From contig NZ_CP010776.1 of the NCBI RefSeq assembly GCF_001577755.1, positions 3,224,001-3,288,000 of the forward strand: a stretch of 64,000 nt of DNA, written 5' to 3'. Each line of letters begins with the position of its first letter. Within the stretch, counting starts at the first letter, position 1. The notes under the pieces are model-generated. The model did not search any database and was not told the origin of the DNA. It saw nothing but the letters and a program-made list of their open reading frames with translations. The position numbers were made by a program, and so were the translations under genes. Source of the stretch: Rufibacter sp. DG15C (GTDB taxonomy: Bacteria > Bacteroidota > Bacteroidia > Cytophagales > Hymenobacteraceae). Shown here piece after piece: positions 1 to 9,709 of this stretch.

Positions 1-3000
1 TGGTGTCAATCTGGGACAGCCAGTAGCTTAGCTGGTTAGAGAATAATTCGCCCACAGAAGAGCCAATGTCTGCGGTGCCAATCTGGAATTCATCCTTGGC
101 AGAGAGGCGCTTAAAGGCCAGCAGGGAGAACACCTGCCGGTTGAGTTCCTGCTCATCATTCCGTATGTCACTTAGATAGCCCGAAAGCAGCGTTTCCAGT
201 GTTCCCGGCAGGTTGTTGAACTCTAGGTTCAGACGGACCTGCGGGGTAGTGAGCGGGCCGTCCAGGTCCATCACCGCGGTCACCGGGTACCGGACGGTCT
301 GTTGGGCTTCCTGGCCCAGGATAGGTTGTAGGGACACGCGTTGGGTATAGGTGGCGGTGATATCCAGGATGCCTTCCAGCGGGTCTCCGTTCCAGGTCAC
401 GGTACCGCCCGGACGTACGTTAAATTCCTTGTTCACCAGGCCCAGCATGGTAAAGTTGTAGCGGCCCTGCACAATCTCATAGGACCCAAACATGGCAAAC
501 TCGCCGCGGGTGTCAATGGTCATTTTGATGTTGCCCCGGCCGCGGCCCCGGATGATGTCACCGGTACGCTCGTCAAAAATCAATTCCAAGTACGCGTTCT
601 CGGTGATGTCGAAGTCAAAGTTGAGGCGTATGCCAGACAAGTCTACTTTCTTCTGCACCAGCGGGATGGGCGTAGCCGTGCTGTCCGTTACGTTGCGGTT
701 TACAAACGTGATAAAATTCTGTTTCTGCAGGGCGGCTTGGTTGTCCAGCGGGATGGAGATGTTGGTGTTGTCCTCGCTTCGGGCAGTGATGTCTACGGTG
801 AGGTTGCTGGGGGCGCCAAACGCCGAGGCCGTGCCCGTGGCGAAGGCTGTCCCATAGTACATGGGGTTGTCGTTCTTGGTAGTGTTCAAGACCATGAACC
901 GGGTAAAGCGCGCCTTCAAGTCCAGGACCATGTTCTGAAAGCCATCGTGGAAGATGCCGCCGTTCAAGATGGCCACGTTGTTGTAAATATCGCGCAGCCT
1001 AATGTTCCGGAAGGAGATGTCGTTCTCACTGAAGAAGACGCGGTCTGCAAAGGTGTACCTGGTTTTAAGATAATTGAACACAAACGAGCCCTCTGAGACC
1101 AGCACGGAACCTTTGAGAATGGGCGCCGACAGTTTCCCCATGATCCTGACCCTACCGTCCATGGTACCTCCCAAATCTGACATGATGGTTTTCAGCAAGG
1201 GCTCCACCAACTTCAGTTGTGCGTCATCCATCACCGCCAAAAGATCCAGTTGGTTGGTCGCGGCACTAGGGGTGTAAGTACCGGTCAGGTTGAGCACTTT
1301 CTGGGCATCACGGCTAATGCCGGCGTCCACCTCCAAATACTTCTTGGCGTTGTCCCAGTTGGCCAGCCCGTCTATGTTGCCAATGTAGATGTCATCCATC
1401 ATGAAGGAGTCCACCTTGACCATAGAGGAGAGGCCCGGCTGGTTGTACACGTCCCGCAAGGTGAATTCACCGTTCAAGCGACCATCAATCTTAGTGGTGA
1501 GCAAGGGGTTCAGGTTCTCTAACCTGAATTCGGCAATTTTAATGTTGAGTTGGTCTTGCGGGTTTCTGGAAATCATCCCGAACAGGTTCACGCTTTGCGG
1601 ACCGTAGGATAGATTCACATTGTCAAACCGAATACCGTTTCTATTAAAGATAATGGTGTTGTTCGGCGAGATGGTCCATTCCTTGTTGAGCAGGTTGATG
1701 TTAGACCGGTTAAAGACCATCTTCACGTCGTTCCGCTCAAAGGCCACGTCCCCACTAATGTTGGCGCGGTTGGTGGTGCCGGTCTGCGCAATGTTGCTGG
1801 AGAAATTGATGCGGCGCTCGTTCCAAACGGCCTCTACGTACAGGTTGTCTGTGTCTCCGGCGCCTTGCAGGTTCTGGCGCTCAGAAGTAACTACGGCATT
1901 GGCCAGCACGTCTGGACTGTTCCAGAGTTTAGAAGACGTGAATTCTATGTCATTCTGGTAAAAAGCATTTTTACCCACCAGCACCGTATCTACCTGGCCT
2001 ACTAGTGAGAGGATGGCCGTGGCCCCATTCCGGAAGGTACCTTCTACCTTGGCAAAATCAGAAAGCGAAATGCTGGGTGCAAACGCATGCAAGACCGGGT
2101 TAATGTTTCTGAGCTGCACGTTCAGGTCAATGGCATAGGCAGTGGGCGGAACGGCTCTTTTCTGGCGGTAATAGTTGGCCAGTTCTACCGGGTTGTTCCG
2201 GAAGTTGAGCTCGTACTCGCGGTAAAGCGTCTTTAGGTCATTGAACAGGGTAGTGTAGTTGTAATTGCCGCCGGCCGTCAGCTTCATGACTTCAGAGTCA
2301 ATGTGCAATTCCCGTATGCCATCATGAAAATGGGACACAATAGCCACAGAATCTACCTTCACTTCTTTGCCGCTGTAGCGCAGCACAGAATTTCTTAACA
2401 CAGCAGAACCACTAAATTCATCTAGCTTAAGGCCGTTAAAGTTGACGTCTGCATCTGTGGTTAAGACCACATTTTGTTTTGTAAAACCTAGCGCGCGCAA
2501 GTCTATTCTGGCAATGTGGCTGTCCAGGTCAAAAATCTGCTGGTTGTTCTGCAAATTAATGGTGCCTGAGGCCGCAATAGTCAAATTAGGGTCTTTGATG
2601 GAAAAATCTCCTTTAAACAACTGCTTGCTCAAGGCTCCATCTACTACAATGTTCTGGTAGTTGTAATTGTTGATGTTGATGGACCGGATGGTGGCATCTA
2701 ATTGCAGCTTGGCCGTCTCCAGAGTAAAGCCGCTGCCTTGTACGCGGCCGTTCATGGCCACGGTCTTGATCACCTTTCTGTCGCCAATCAAACCGCCCAC
2801 GTCAAAACCACCCGTCTGCAGATACCCGCGGTAGGAGGCATTCTCAGCATCGGTTTTGTTGAACTTGAGGTTAATGTCCGTGACAAACTTACCCAGCGCG
2901 GTATTGAACGTGCCGTTGGCTACAAAGTCATTGTAGAACCCGGTAATCTCTCCAGCCAGCTTAATAGTCCCGGCCCTAGCAGCAATGTCATACGGCTTTT

Positions 3001-4201
3001 TAGGAATGTAGCGGCGTAAGTCGCGGGCATTGATGGAGCTGGGAGCCAGGTGCAAATCCACGAAGGCATTTTTAAAGTCGGGTAGGCCGTCTGCGCTGAT
3101 GTCTCCTCTAATGCGCGTGTTCTGGCCGTACTTGATGTCCACGTTCTTGGCCTGGAACTGCTTTACGTAGCCTTTCACCTGGCCAGATAGCAAGACTTCC
3201 TCTTTCCAGTCTTTAAGAACAGGCGCGAACAAGCCTATGTCATCGGTGTTTACATAAGTGCTGTCAAAATTGGCCGTTACCTTCACGCTGTCATTGAAGG
3301 AAGTGAAGTTTCCGAAGCGCTGGTAGTCAAACCGCACGTACTTGGCCAAATGACTGCCGTTCACCCGCAGATTGAGCTTGTCCCATTCCCAAAAGGTAGG
3401 GGCGTAGGTCATGCGAGTGTCCAGGTCTTTCAGATAAGTGCCCGACCGCCGGTCTTTGGTGGTGAGGCTGGTGACCAGGGTATGGATGGTGTCTCCCTTG
3501 ATCTGGATGTCTGAAAACGAGCCGTTGATGTCCTCCAGGTCCATGTGCTTGTAGTCCAAGCCATGCTCCGTGCGGTCCAGGTTGTAGTCATGGTAGGTGA
3601 ACAGACCGTTTTTTAAGACAATCTGGTCAATCTTAAAATCAAAAGGGGCAGACTTTTTGGCCGTGTCTGTCTTGATGAGGTTGCTCAAGGATCTGATAAA
3701 CGAACTCATGTTCAGGGAGTCAGAGCCCTTGTATTGAATGAGGTTGGCCTCTGGGTTGGTGAGCGTCAGCGAAGAGATGTACAGCCGGTTGGGCTGGGCG
3801 TCTTTGAACAGCACCAGCTTTTTCTGGCTGGGCCATAACCTGATCTCGCGGCGCTGGGGATTGAGGATGCTGAACATGCTGATGTCCGCGTCCAGGGTGC
3901 CCACGTAGAACAGTGTCTTCTTCTGCCGGTCTAAGACGCGCACGTCCTTAAGGATGAGCTTGTTGAAGAATTCAAGGTCTACGCTGCCTACGGTAACTTG
4001 GTGGTGGATGGTTTCAGAGAGAATAGAGGCGGCTTTCTGGGCCACTTTGGTTTGGACAGCCGGAAAACGCAAGGCAAGCATGAGCCCGCCTACCAGCAAC
4101 ACCACTAAGATAAACAGGCCCAGAATTATTTTAAGAAGGGCTTTTGCTATAACTTGCGGGTAGTTTTTACTCTTCTGCGTCTCTTGGTCTTGCGTTTCCA
4201 A
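1..4201 (-). CDS. TamB-like translocation/assembly module protein (AsmA superfamily), C-terminus beyond the window
   Basis: One reading frame stays open on the minus strand from about 4201 to the left edge, some 1,400 codons. It begins with a short basic cytoplasmic stretch and one membrane helix (about residues 25-42, rich in L, I, V and G). A very long beta-rich region of repeated amphipathic strands follows. The visible end (GELFSNQLSYWLSQIDT) matches the conserved C-terminal DUF490/TamB domain. TamB-family proteins span the periplasm from the inner membrane and are linked to outer-membrane protein insertion or lipid transport. No ATG precedes the membrane helix in this frame: an in-frame stop lies just upstream of 4201, so TTG at 4201 is the only plausible start I see. 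The gene is divergent from tsaD with only 6 bp between start codons. Family assignment is firm; the start is less certain. Confidence 0.85.
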   Translation of the reverse strand, partial: METQDQETQKSKNYPQVIAKALLKIILGLFILVVLLVGGLMLALRFPAVQTKVAQKAASILSETIHHQVTVGSVDLEFFNKLILKDVRVLDRQKKTLFYVGTLDADISMFSILNPQRREIRLWPSQKKLVLFKDAQPNRLYISSLTLTNPEANLIQYKGSDSLNMSSFIRSLSNLIKTDTAKKSAPFDFKIDQIVLKNGLFTYHDYNLDRTEHGLDYKHMDLEDINGSFSDIQIKGDTIHTLVTSLTTKDRRSGTYLKDLDTRMTYAPTFWEWDKLNLRVNGSHLAKYVRFDYQRFGNFTSFNDSVKVTANFDSTYVNTDDIGLFAPVLKDWKEEVLLSGQVKGYVKQFQAKNVDIKYGQNTRIRGDISADGLPDFKNAFVDLHLAPSSINARDLRRYIPKKPYDIAARAGTIKLAGEITGFYNDFVANGTFNTALGKFVTDINLKFNKTDAENASYRGYLQTGGFDVGGLIGDRKVIKTVAMNGRVQGSGFTLETAKLQLDATIRSININNYNYQNIVVDGALSKQLFKGDFSIKDPNLTIAASGTINLQNNQQIFDLDSHIARIDLRALGFTKQNVVLTTDADVNFNGLKLDEFSGSAVLRNSVLRYSGKEVKVDSVAIVSHFHDGIRELHIDSEVMKLTAGGNYNYTTLFNDLKTLYREYELNFRNNPVELANYYRQKRAVPPTAYAIDLNVQLRNINPVLHAFAPSISLSDFAKVEGTFRNGATAILSLVGQVDTVLVGKNAFYQNDIEFTSSKLWNSPDVLANAVVTSERQNLQGAGDTDNLYVEAVWNERRINFSSNIAQTGTTNRANISGDVAFERNDVKMVFNRSNINLLNKEWTISPNNTIIFNRNGIRFDNVNLSYGPQSVNLFGMISRNPQDQLNIKIAEFRLENLNPLLTTKIDGRLNGEFTLRDVYNQPGLSSMVKVDSFMMDDIYIGNIDGLANWDNAKKYLEVDAGISRDAQKVLNLTGTYTPSAATNQLDLLAVMDDAQLKLVEPLLKTIMSDLGGTMDGRVRIMGKLSAPILKGSVLVSEGSFVFNYLKTRYTFADRVFFSENDISFRNIRLRDIYNNVAILNGGIFHDGFQNMVLDLKARFTRFMVLNTTKNDNPMYYGTAFATGTASAFGAPSNLTVDITARSEDNTNISIPLDNQAALQKQNFITFVNRNVTDSTATPIPLVQKKVDLSGIRLNFDFDITENAYLELIFDERTGDIIRGRGRGNIKMTIDTRGEFAMFGSYEIVQGRYNFTMLGLVNKEFNVRPGGTVTWNGDPLEGILDITATYTQRVSLQPILGQEAQQTVRYPVTAVMDLDGPLTTPQVRLNLEFNNLPGTLETLLSGYLSDIRNDEQELNRQVFSLLAFKRLSAKDEFQIGTADIGSSVGELFSNQLSYWLSQIDT

Positions 4202-4207
4202 CGAAAT

Positions 4208-5218
4208 ATGAACCCTACGATATTAGCGATTGAATCGTCTTGTGATGAAACCTCGGCTTCTGTTATACGGAACGGCCAGGTGCTCTCTAACATTGTGGCC
4301 ACTCAGGCAATCCATGAGCAATACGGCGGGGTGGTTCCAGAGTTGGCATCCAGGGCGCATCAACAGAACATCATCCCGGTGGTGGCCCAGGCACTGCAAA
4401 AGGCAAATATAGAAAAATCTGAGTTGCATGCGGTGGCCTTTACGCGCGGCCCCGGTCTTTTAGGTGCTTTATTGGTGGGCTGCTCGTTTGCCAAGTCATT
4501 TGCATTGGGCTTGAACCTGCCTTTAATTGAGGTCAATCACATGCAGGCGCACATCCTGGCCCATTTCATAGACGATCCTCAGCCCAACTTCCCGTTCCTG
4601 TGTTTGACCGTGAGCGGTGGCCACACCCAGATTGTATTGGTGCGCAGCCACCTGGACATGGAAGTGCTAGGCCAGACCACCGATGATGCCGTGGGCGAGG
4701 CCTTTGACAAATCTGCCAAGCTCTTGGGCTTGCCCTACCCAGGCGGACCTATGCTGGACAAACTGGCCAGCACCGGCAACCCTGATCGTTTTACGTTCCC
4801 CATTGTGAACATGGACGGCTATGACTACTCTTTTAGCGGCATCAAGACCTCCATCCTCAACTTTGTCAAAAAGAACGCGGCTGCAGACCCAGACTTCGTA
4901 CAGAATAATTTGGCAGACATCTGTGCCAGCATCCAGAAGGCTCTCATCTTGACGCTCATGAAGAAGCTGGTGTTGGCCGCCAAGGACCTGGGCGTGAAGG
5001 AGATTGCCATTGCGGGCGGCGTGTCTGCCAACTCAGGCTTGCGGCAGACGCTGCAGGAATATGCCAAGCGCTACAGCTGGAACGTGTACCTGCCCGCCTT
5101 TGAGTACTGCACAGACAATGCCGCCATGATTGCCATGGCCGCGCACTACAAGTACCTAGCCGGCGACTTTACCTCGCAATATGCCAGCCCAGACCCAAGA
5201 CTCAAAATAACTGTCTAA
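4208..5218 (+). CDS. tsaD: tRNA N6-adenosine threonylcarbamoyltransferase TsaD
   Basis: This 336-residue protein transfers the threonylcarbamoyl group from TC-AMP to A37 of ANN-decoding tRNAs, working with TsaB and TsaE. It shows the ASKHA/Kae1 signatures: N-terminal ILAIESSCDET, GPGLLGALLVG (81-91), metal-binding NHMQAHILAH with His111 and His115, SGGHTQ (136-141) and a late CTDNAAMIA motif carrying the metal-binding Asp. The start is ATG 4208 because the family begins at MNPTILAIESSCDET; a longer in-frame start at 4154 would add an atypical leader lying inside the divergent TamB-like gene. Length is normal for the family. A palindromic repeat begins 15 bp after the stop. Confidence 0.97.
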   Translation: MNPTILAIESSCDETSASVIRNGQVLSNIVATQAIHEQYGGVVPELASRAHQQNIIPVVAQALQKANIEKSELHAVAFTRGPGLLGALLVGCSFAKSFALGLNLPLIEVNHMQAHILAHFIDDPQPNFPFLCLTVSGGHTQIVLVRSHLDMEVLGQTTDDAVGEAFDKSAKLLGLPYPGGPMLDKLASTGNPDRFTFPIVNMDGYDYSFSGIKTSILNFVKKNAAADPDFVQNNLADICASIQKALILTLMKKLVLAAKDLGVKEIAIAGGVSANSGLRQTLQEYAKRYSWNVYLPAFEYCTDNAAMIAMAAHYKYLAGDFTSQYASPDPRLKITV

Positions 5219-5233
5219 TATCCTCAAAGGAAA

Positions 5234-5277
5234 AGCTGTTTTTGGCCTGATTTTTAGAAATCAGGCCAAAAACAGCT
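5234..5277. repeat. palindromic intergenic repeat (GTTTTTGGCC family)
   Basis: A 44-bp near-perfect palindrome 15 bp after tsaD. The usual inner GTTTT/AAAAC pair is replaced in both arms by GATTT/AAATC, a compensatory change. The outer AGCTG/CAGCT pair is locus-specific. Confidence 0.9.
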
Positions 5278-5405
5278 ATTTGGAAAGTACCGTGCGGTTG
5301 AATTTTTAATCTACCCTAAACATTCCTACTTTCAACCTACTTTATTGTCTGTCGTTTATGTAATCCTAATAAGCTTTAACAGACACACCACCTAAGACTG
5401 TGGTT

Positions 5406-6887
5406 ATGCGAAACGTTCTCATCATCATCTTTACGTTCATGACTCTTATTCAAGCTCAATGTCAGACTGCCACCAATCATGTGCAACTTGCCAGAACGCT
5501 TTTTGAAGAATACAGCGGGTACCAGGAAGCCGCCATTCGGCACCGCCGCTTTAAACACAAGGACATTGTCCCGCTTCTAGAAAAACTAAAGCAGAACCCT
5601 CTGTTCCAAGTGCAGGTGGTAGGCAAGTCAGTGGAGCAGCGGGATATCTATTTAGTAAAAGTAGGCACCGGGCCGAACAAAATTATGCTTTGGTCCCAGA
5701 TGCACGGCGACGAGCCCACCGCCACCATGGCGCTGCTGGACATCTTCAACTTTTTGCAGGCCTCAGATGAGCTGGACCCTGTCAGGGAGGAAATCCTGAA
5801 GGAGAATACGCTCTACATCATGCCTATGCTCAACCCAGACGGGGCAGAGGTATACAAGCGCCGCAATGCGCTGGAGATTGATCTGAACCGCGACGCCCTG
5901 CGCCTGCAAAGCCCCGAGGCTCGCTTACTCAAGGCCCTGCGGGACAGCATCAAGCCGGCATTCGGGTTTAACTTGCATGATCAGAGCAGGTTGTACACGG
6001 TGGGCACTACGGCCAAACCAGCCACCATTTCTTTTCTGGCCCCCGCCTTTGACCATCAGCAGACCATCAACTCGGTGCGGGAGCGTGCCATGCGCACCAT
6101 TGTGGGCCTGAACCAGGCCGTGCAGCAGTTTATTCCGGGGCAGGTGGCTAAGTACTCAGATGAGCATGAGCCGCGCGCCTTCGGTGACAACATCCAGAAG
6201 TGGGGCACCAGCCTTATTTTGATAGAGTCGGGGGGCATGAAGGGCGATCCAGAGAAGCAGTACATCCGGCAGCTCAACTTCGCCACTATTCTCACGGCGC
6301 TCCACCTCATTGGCAAGAACGGTTACACCAAGTTTGACCGCGTAGACTATTACAAGATTCCAGAGAACCAGAAGAACCTGTATGACGTGGTGGTGCGCAA
6401 TGTGCGCTACAAAGAAAACGGCAAGAACTGCATTGTGGACTTCGGGGTGATCCAGGACGAAATAAGCGCCTCCATCCCGCAGCAGTTCTACCACAAGAGC
6501 ACCGTGGAGGAGATAGGGGACATGAGCGTCTTTTACGGCTACCAAGAGGTGGATGGCACGGGTCTAACGCTGGTGCCCGGCAAGGTGCTGGAGACCCCCA
6601 TCCAGGACTTGTCAGAGCTGACGCATGAGCGCCTCATCCAATTATTGTCTGAGGGGTACACCACCGTTAAGATGGAGACGCTGCCCCAGAGCGTTAACCC
6701 GGTAGAGCAGCTGCCTTTGAACGTGGTGCACGTGAGCGGAAAAGTGTCCCATGTACTGGCCCTAGACAGGATGGCGAATTTTGTCCTGAAGCAGGAGGAC
6801 GGCACCGTGCGCTATGCCATAGTGAACGGCTTTGTGTATGACTTGCAAGGCGAGCGCCCCAGGTTGTTTCATGGCTTGTTGCTGTAG
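5406..6887 (+). CDS. Secreted M14-family zinc carboxypeptidase
   Basis: The 493-residue protein has a cleavable signal peptide (residues 1-20, ending in AQCQT), so it is exported. The M14 metallo-carboxypeptidase fold is supported by the HxxE zinc motif in MHGDEPTATM (His100, Glu103), a distal ligand in FNLHDQ (His191), the substrate-binding Asn161-Arg162 in DLNRDA, and a catalytic Glu near 274 in LILIESGG. It should release C-terminal residues or cleave peptidoglycan-type peptides; the substrate cannot be told from sequence. An extra C-terminal region of about 170 residues follows the peptidase core and is unassigned. ATG 5406 gives the best signal peptide; an in-frame GTG at 5400 is the alternative. 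It is transcribed alone, with repeats on both sides. Confidence 0.9.
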   Translation: MRNVLIIIFTFMTLIQAQCQTATNHVQLARTLFEEYSGYQEAAIRHRRFKHKDIVPLLEKLKQNPLFQVQVVGKSVEQRDIYLVKVGTGPNKIMLWSQMHGDEPTATMALLDIFNFLQASDELDPVREEILKENTLYIMPMLNPDGAEVYKRRNALEIDLNRDALRLQSPEARLLKALRDSIKPAFGFNLHDQSRLYTVGTTAKPATISFLAPAFDHQQTINSVRERAMRTIVGLNQAVQQFIPGQVAKYSDEHEPRAFGDNIQKWGTSLILIESGGMKGDPEKQYIRQLNFATILTALHLIGKNGYTKFDRVDYYKIPENQKNLYDVVVRNVRYKENGKNCIVDFGVIQDEISASIPQQFYHKSTVEEIGDMSVFYGYQEVDGTGLTLVPGKVLETPIQDLSELTHERLIQLLSEGYTTVKMETLPQSVNPVEQLPLNVVHVSGKVSHVLALDRMANFVLKQEDGTVRYAIVNGFVYDLQGERPRLFHGLLL

Positions 6888-6891
6888 CCTC

Positions 6892-6929
6892 CGTTTTTGG
6901 CCTGTTTTCCAGAAAAGAGGCTAAAAACG
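6892..6929. repeat. palindromic intergenic repeat (GTTTTTGGCC family)
   Basis: A 38-bp copy starting 4 bp after the carboxypeptidase stop, with centre CCAG. The right arm has drifted (GAGGCTAAAAACG), leaving a few mismatches. Confidence 0.88.
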
Positions 6930-7019
6930 ACAATCAACGCTATTCTTAAACTCAGGTTATGGGATGCCCTTCCTGGTTTCAAAGCCTTAAAAAGGTAGAC
7001 ACCCACCCCCGAAATCCTA

Positions 7020-7058
7020 TAAACCGCTAGCCTTCTTTTTGGGGTTAGCGGTTTTTTT
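7020..7058 (+). terminator. Rho-independent terminator
   Basis: The stem AAACCGCTAGCC pairs with GGGTTAGCGGTTT and is followed by a run of seven T. It lies about 130 bp after the carboxypeptidase stop and before the SpmA-SpmB gene. Confidence 0.8.
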
Positions 7059-7111
7059 GTACCAGCTTTGTATCTTTCCGCTTCATTCCATTCTTTGATA
7101 ACCCTTTCTAC

Positions 7112-8344
7112 ATGGTTTTAAATTATCTGTGGGTGGCGTTCTTTCTGATCGCTTTCTGCATTGCCCTGGTCAAGCTTGTCTTCTTCCAAGATACCTCCGT
7201 TTTTCAATTGTTGGTGACCAGTACTTTTGACAGCGCCAAGACCGGCTTTGAATTGTCTCTGGGCTTGACCGGCGTCATGACGCTCTGGCTGGGCATCATG
7301 AAGATTGGGGAGCGTGGCGGGGTGGTGGCCATCCTGGCCAAAGTGGTGGGACCGTTCTTTAACCGCCTCTTTCCCGAAGTGCCTAAAAACCACCCGGTCT
7401 TTGGGTCTATCTTGATGAACTTCTCGGCTAACATGCTGGGGCTGGACAACGCGGCCACGCCTCTGGGATTAAAAGCCATGAAAGAACTGCAGGAACTGAA
7501 CCCCAGCGAGGACACGGCCTCTAACGCCCAAATCATGTTTCTGGTGCTCAACACGGCGGGTCTGACCCTGATTCCGGTTAGCGTGCTGGTATTCAGGTCG
7601 CAGATGGGGTCCACGGATCCCTCGGCGGTGTTCATTCCCATTCTGTTAGGCACGTTCTTCTCCTTGCTTGGCGGTTTGCTAGCCGTGGCTATTTACCAGC
7701 GCATTAATCTGTTTGACAAAGTGATAGCCCTTTATTTGGGCACTATGGGATTGGCCATTGGCGGATTAATCTATTACTTCAGCACCATCTCTCAAGAGCA
7801 GATCGCCACCATTTCTTCGGTGGTGAGCAACATCGTCCTTTTCTCCGTGATCATCTCCTTTATCACCCTGGCCTTGATTAGAAAAGTGAACGTATACGAG
7901 ACCTTTATTGAAGGCGCGAAAGAGGGGTTCGGCGTGGCCGTTTCCATCATCCCTTACCTGGTGGCCATGCTCGTGGCCATCGGCGTGTTCCGCGCCTCGG
8001 GCGCCTTGGACATTTTGGTGCAGGGCATCGGGAGTCTATTTGGCTGGTTAGGCTTCAACACAGACTTTGTACCAGCTTTGCCGGTAGCGCTCATGAAACC
8101 TCTAAGCGGCAGCGGCGCCCGCGGTCTGATGGTGGATGCTATGAAAACCTACGGGGTAGATTCATTTGTGGGCAACGTGGCGGCAGTGATCCAAGGATCA
8201 ACGGAGACCACGTTCTATATCCTGGCGGTGTACTTCGGATCTGTGGGTATTAAGAAAACCCGTTATGCGGTAGTATGCGGCTTGATTGCCGACCTGGTAG
8301 GTATTGTGGCTGCCATCTGGATGGCCTATTTGTTCTTCCATTAA
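7112..8344 (+). CDS. Fused SpmA-SpmB-type nucleoside-recognition (Gate) membrane protein
   Basis: This 410-residue polytopic membrane protein carries two tandem Gate/nucleoside-recognition domains. The N-terminal half corresponds to SpmA (the segment around MLGLDNAATPLGLKAM is typical) and the C-terminal half to SpmB (ALPVALMKPLSGSGARG, then QGSTETTFYILAVYFG). In Bacillus the two are separate spore-maturation proteins; in non-sporulating Bacteroidota the fused form is common and its function is unknown, with transport of a small solute the usual guess. About ten hydrophobic helices are visible. It is a single gene between terminators, convergent with the susCD operon. Confidence 0.88.
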   Translation: MVLNYLWVAFFLIAFCIALVKLVFFQDTSVFQLLVTSTFDSAKTGFELSLGLTGVMTLWLGIMKIGERGGVVAILAKVVGPFFNRLFPEVPKNHPVFGSILMNFSANMLGLDNAATPLGLKAMKELQELNPSEDTASNAQIMFLVLNTAGLTLIPVSVLVFRSQMGSTDPSAVFIPILLGTFFSLLGGLLAVAIYQRINLFDKVIALYLGTMGLAIGGLIYYFSTISQEQIATISSVVSNIVLFSVIISFITLALIRKVNVYETFIEGAKEGFGVAVSIIPYLVAMLVAIGVFRASGALDILVQGIGSLFGWLGFNTDFVPALPVALMKPLSGSGARGLMVDAMKTYGVDSFVGNVAAVIQGSTETTFYILAVYFGSVGIKKTRYAVVCGLIADLVGIVAAIWMAYLFFH

Positions 8345-8350
8345 CAGGTT

Positions 8351-8386
8351 GTTTTTGGCCTGTTTTCCAGGAATCAGGCCAAAAAC
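8351..8386. repeat. palindromic intergenic repeat (GTTTTTGGCC family)
   Basis: A 36-bp copy 6 bp after the SpmA-SpmB stop, with centre CCAG. It is followed directly by a terminator hairpin. Confidence 0.9.
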
Positions 8387-8397
8387 GGGTTAGAAAT

Positions 8398-8440
8398 AAA
8401 ACAGAAGAGGCTCCCATTTGGGAGCCTCTTCTGTTTTTAC
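8398..8440. terminator. Bidirectional terminator between convergent genes
   Basis: AAACAGAAGAGGCTCCCA pairs with TGGGAGCCTCTTCTGTTT, with A/T tracts on both sides. It can serve the SpmA-SpmB gene on the plus strand and the susCD operon on the minus strand. Confidence 0.88.
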
Positions 8441-8454
8441 CAAGAAAGTAGGTT

Positions 8455-9693
8455 CTATAAATATTTCACTGAGAAGGTCAAAGTTGCAGGGGCGCCGGTT
8501 CCGGCATTTTTGGTGATGCCGGTCACCGTGAAAATAGCGAAGCGGTTCTGGCCTCTTAGCTTGGCAATGTACACGTCACCCACGGCGGCGTTGGAAATGG
8601 TCGCGCTGGCCGTGGCACTACCCCGCAGGTATTGGTAACTGATAGAATTATGCGTGGCAGCGTTGAACACCCCGGCGGTGGTTTTAACAAAGCGCGTGTC
8701 ATTTTTGCTGGCAAGGCTGAAGGCGCTGGCCGTGACAGAAGTAACCACTAGGTCTTTGGTAGCGTCAGGGGCGGTGGCGGCCACGTTGGTCTGCGCCAAT
8801 AAATCGTAGGCGGCCATGTCAGGGCTGGCTGCATTCAATTCCACCATGCCGGTGACAGGACCCGTTAATGCTGAGGGTGCAGTCACTTGGATGGGAGCAG
8901 CAGAGGCGGAGGCGGTCAGTTTAGGTCGTCTGGAAACTACTTCAAAGCGATAGGTAATGGACTTGCCTACGGAACCTGCCGGAACCTTCACCCCGAAGTT
9001 TCTGGAAATCGCGCCGGTGCCTGTCACCGCTTCTCTTCTCAGGAAGCGCTCGGCCTCGCCTTCAATAGTGTAGTAAATCCTAACGGAATCCACGGGCCGG
9101 TACAACTCGGCGGTATTTTCATTGATGGCTACGTTAAAGACCACCGAATCACCTTCGGCTGTGACCCCATTAAACGGCACGTTCAAGATACTTTTCACCG
9201 AAATGGTAGGCTGGGCCATTCCCACCTGCACATAGAAAGTCCTGATCAGGTTCAAGCCGTTCTCGTTCAAAATCTCCGTTTCCAGCTTGATCACCGACTT
9301 GCTAGGCACCTGCGGAACGGTGTAGTTGACGATGAGCGTATCGGTGCGGTCTGTCTGCGAGAAGGCCGGTTTGTACGGATAGGTTTGCACCTTGGTCCTG
9401 GCGCCCGTCCCGATGGTCTCATACAGGTTAATCTCTTTGATGGGGCTGTCTGAGAAGAAGCCTAGCTCAAAGGAGATTTTCTCGCCGGCGGCATAACTGT
9501 TGGGCGCAGTGGCCGAAGTAGAAAGGGCGATCCTGCCGTTGGCCAAATCAATCAAGTCATTGCCGCTTACGGGAACAGATCCCTTGCCGGTGGGCGTGGT
9601 GTTGTCTTTTATGAAATCTGGCTCGTCATAGCAAGAGGTAAGCAAGGCGCTCCCCAAGACCAGGACGAAAAGGTAGTTTATGATTCGTTTCAT
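8455..9693 (-). CDS. Outer-surface lipoprotein, third gene of the susCD operon
   Basis: This 412-residue lipoprotein has a signal sequence ending LLTSC, with the lipidation Cys at residue 21. The rest is predicted beta-rich, with no enzymatic motif that I recognise. It begins about 16 bp after the SusD-like gene and is surely co-transcribed with it. By position it resembles SusE/SusF-type accessory surface lipoproteins, which bind substrate outside the cell, but the sequence itself does not prove that. The protein may carry two or three immunoglobulin-like modules (segments near 50-150, 160-270 and 290-412). The operon ends at the bidirectional terminator just downstream. Confidence 0.75.
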   Translation of the reverse strand: MKRIINYLFVLVLGSALLTSCYDEPDFIKDNTTPTGKGSVPVSGNDLIDLANGRIALSTSATAPNSYAAGEKISFELGFFSDSPIKEINLYETIGTGARTKVQTYPYKPAFSQTDRTDTLIVNYTVPQVPSKSVIKLETEILNENGLNLIRTFYVQVGMAQPTISVKSILNVPFNGVTAEGDSVVFNVAINENTAELYRPVDSVRIYYTIEGEAERFLRREAVTGTGAISRNFGVKVPAGSVGKSITYRFEVVSRRPKLTASASAAPIQVTAPSALTGPVTGMVELNAASPDMAAYDLLAQTNVAATAPDATKDLVVTSVTASAFSLASKNDTRFVKTTAGVFNAATHNSISYQYLRGSATASATISNAAVGDVYIAKLRGQNRFAIFTVTGITKNAGTGAPATLTFSVKYL

Positions 9694-9709
9694 GTCTTCT
9701 AGTTTAAGA

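Noticed and set aside
341-4163. Several plus-strand open frames across the left 4 kb
   Set aside because: They are shadows of one continuous minus-strand TamB-like frame whose translation is family-like throughout.
5234-5277. The dispersed palindromes as ordinary intrinsic terminators
   Set aside because: The stem's outer T5 and A5 tracts pair with each other and no T-tract follows; many loci also have a separate classical terminator.
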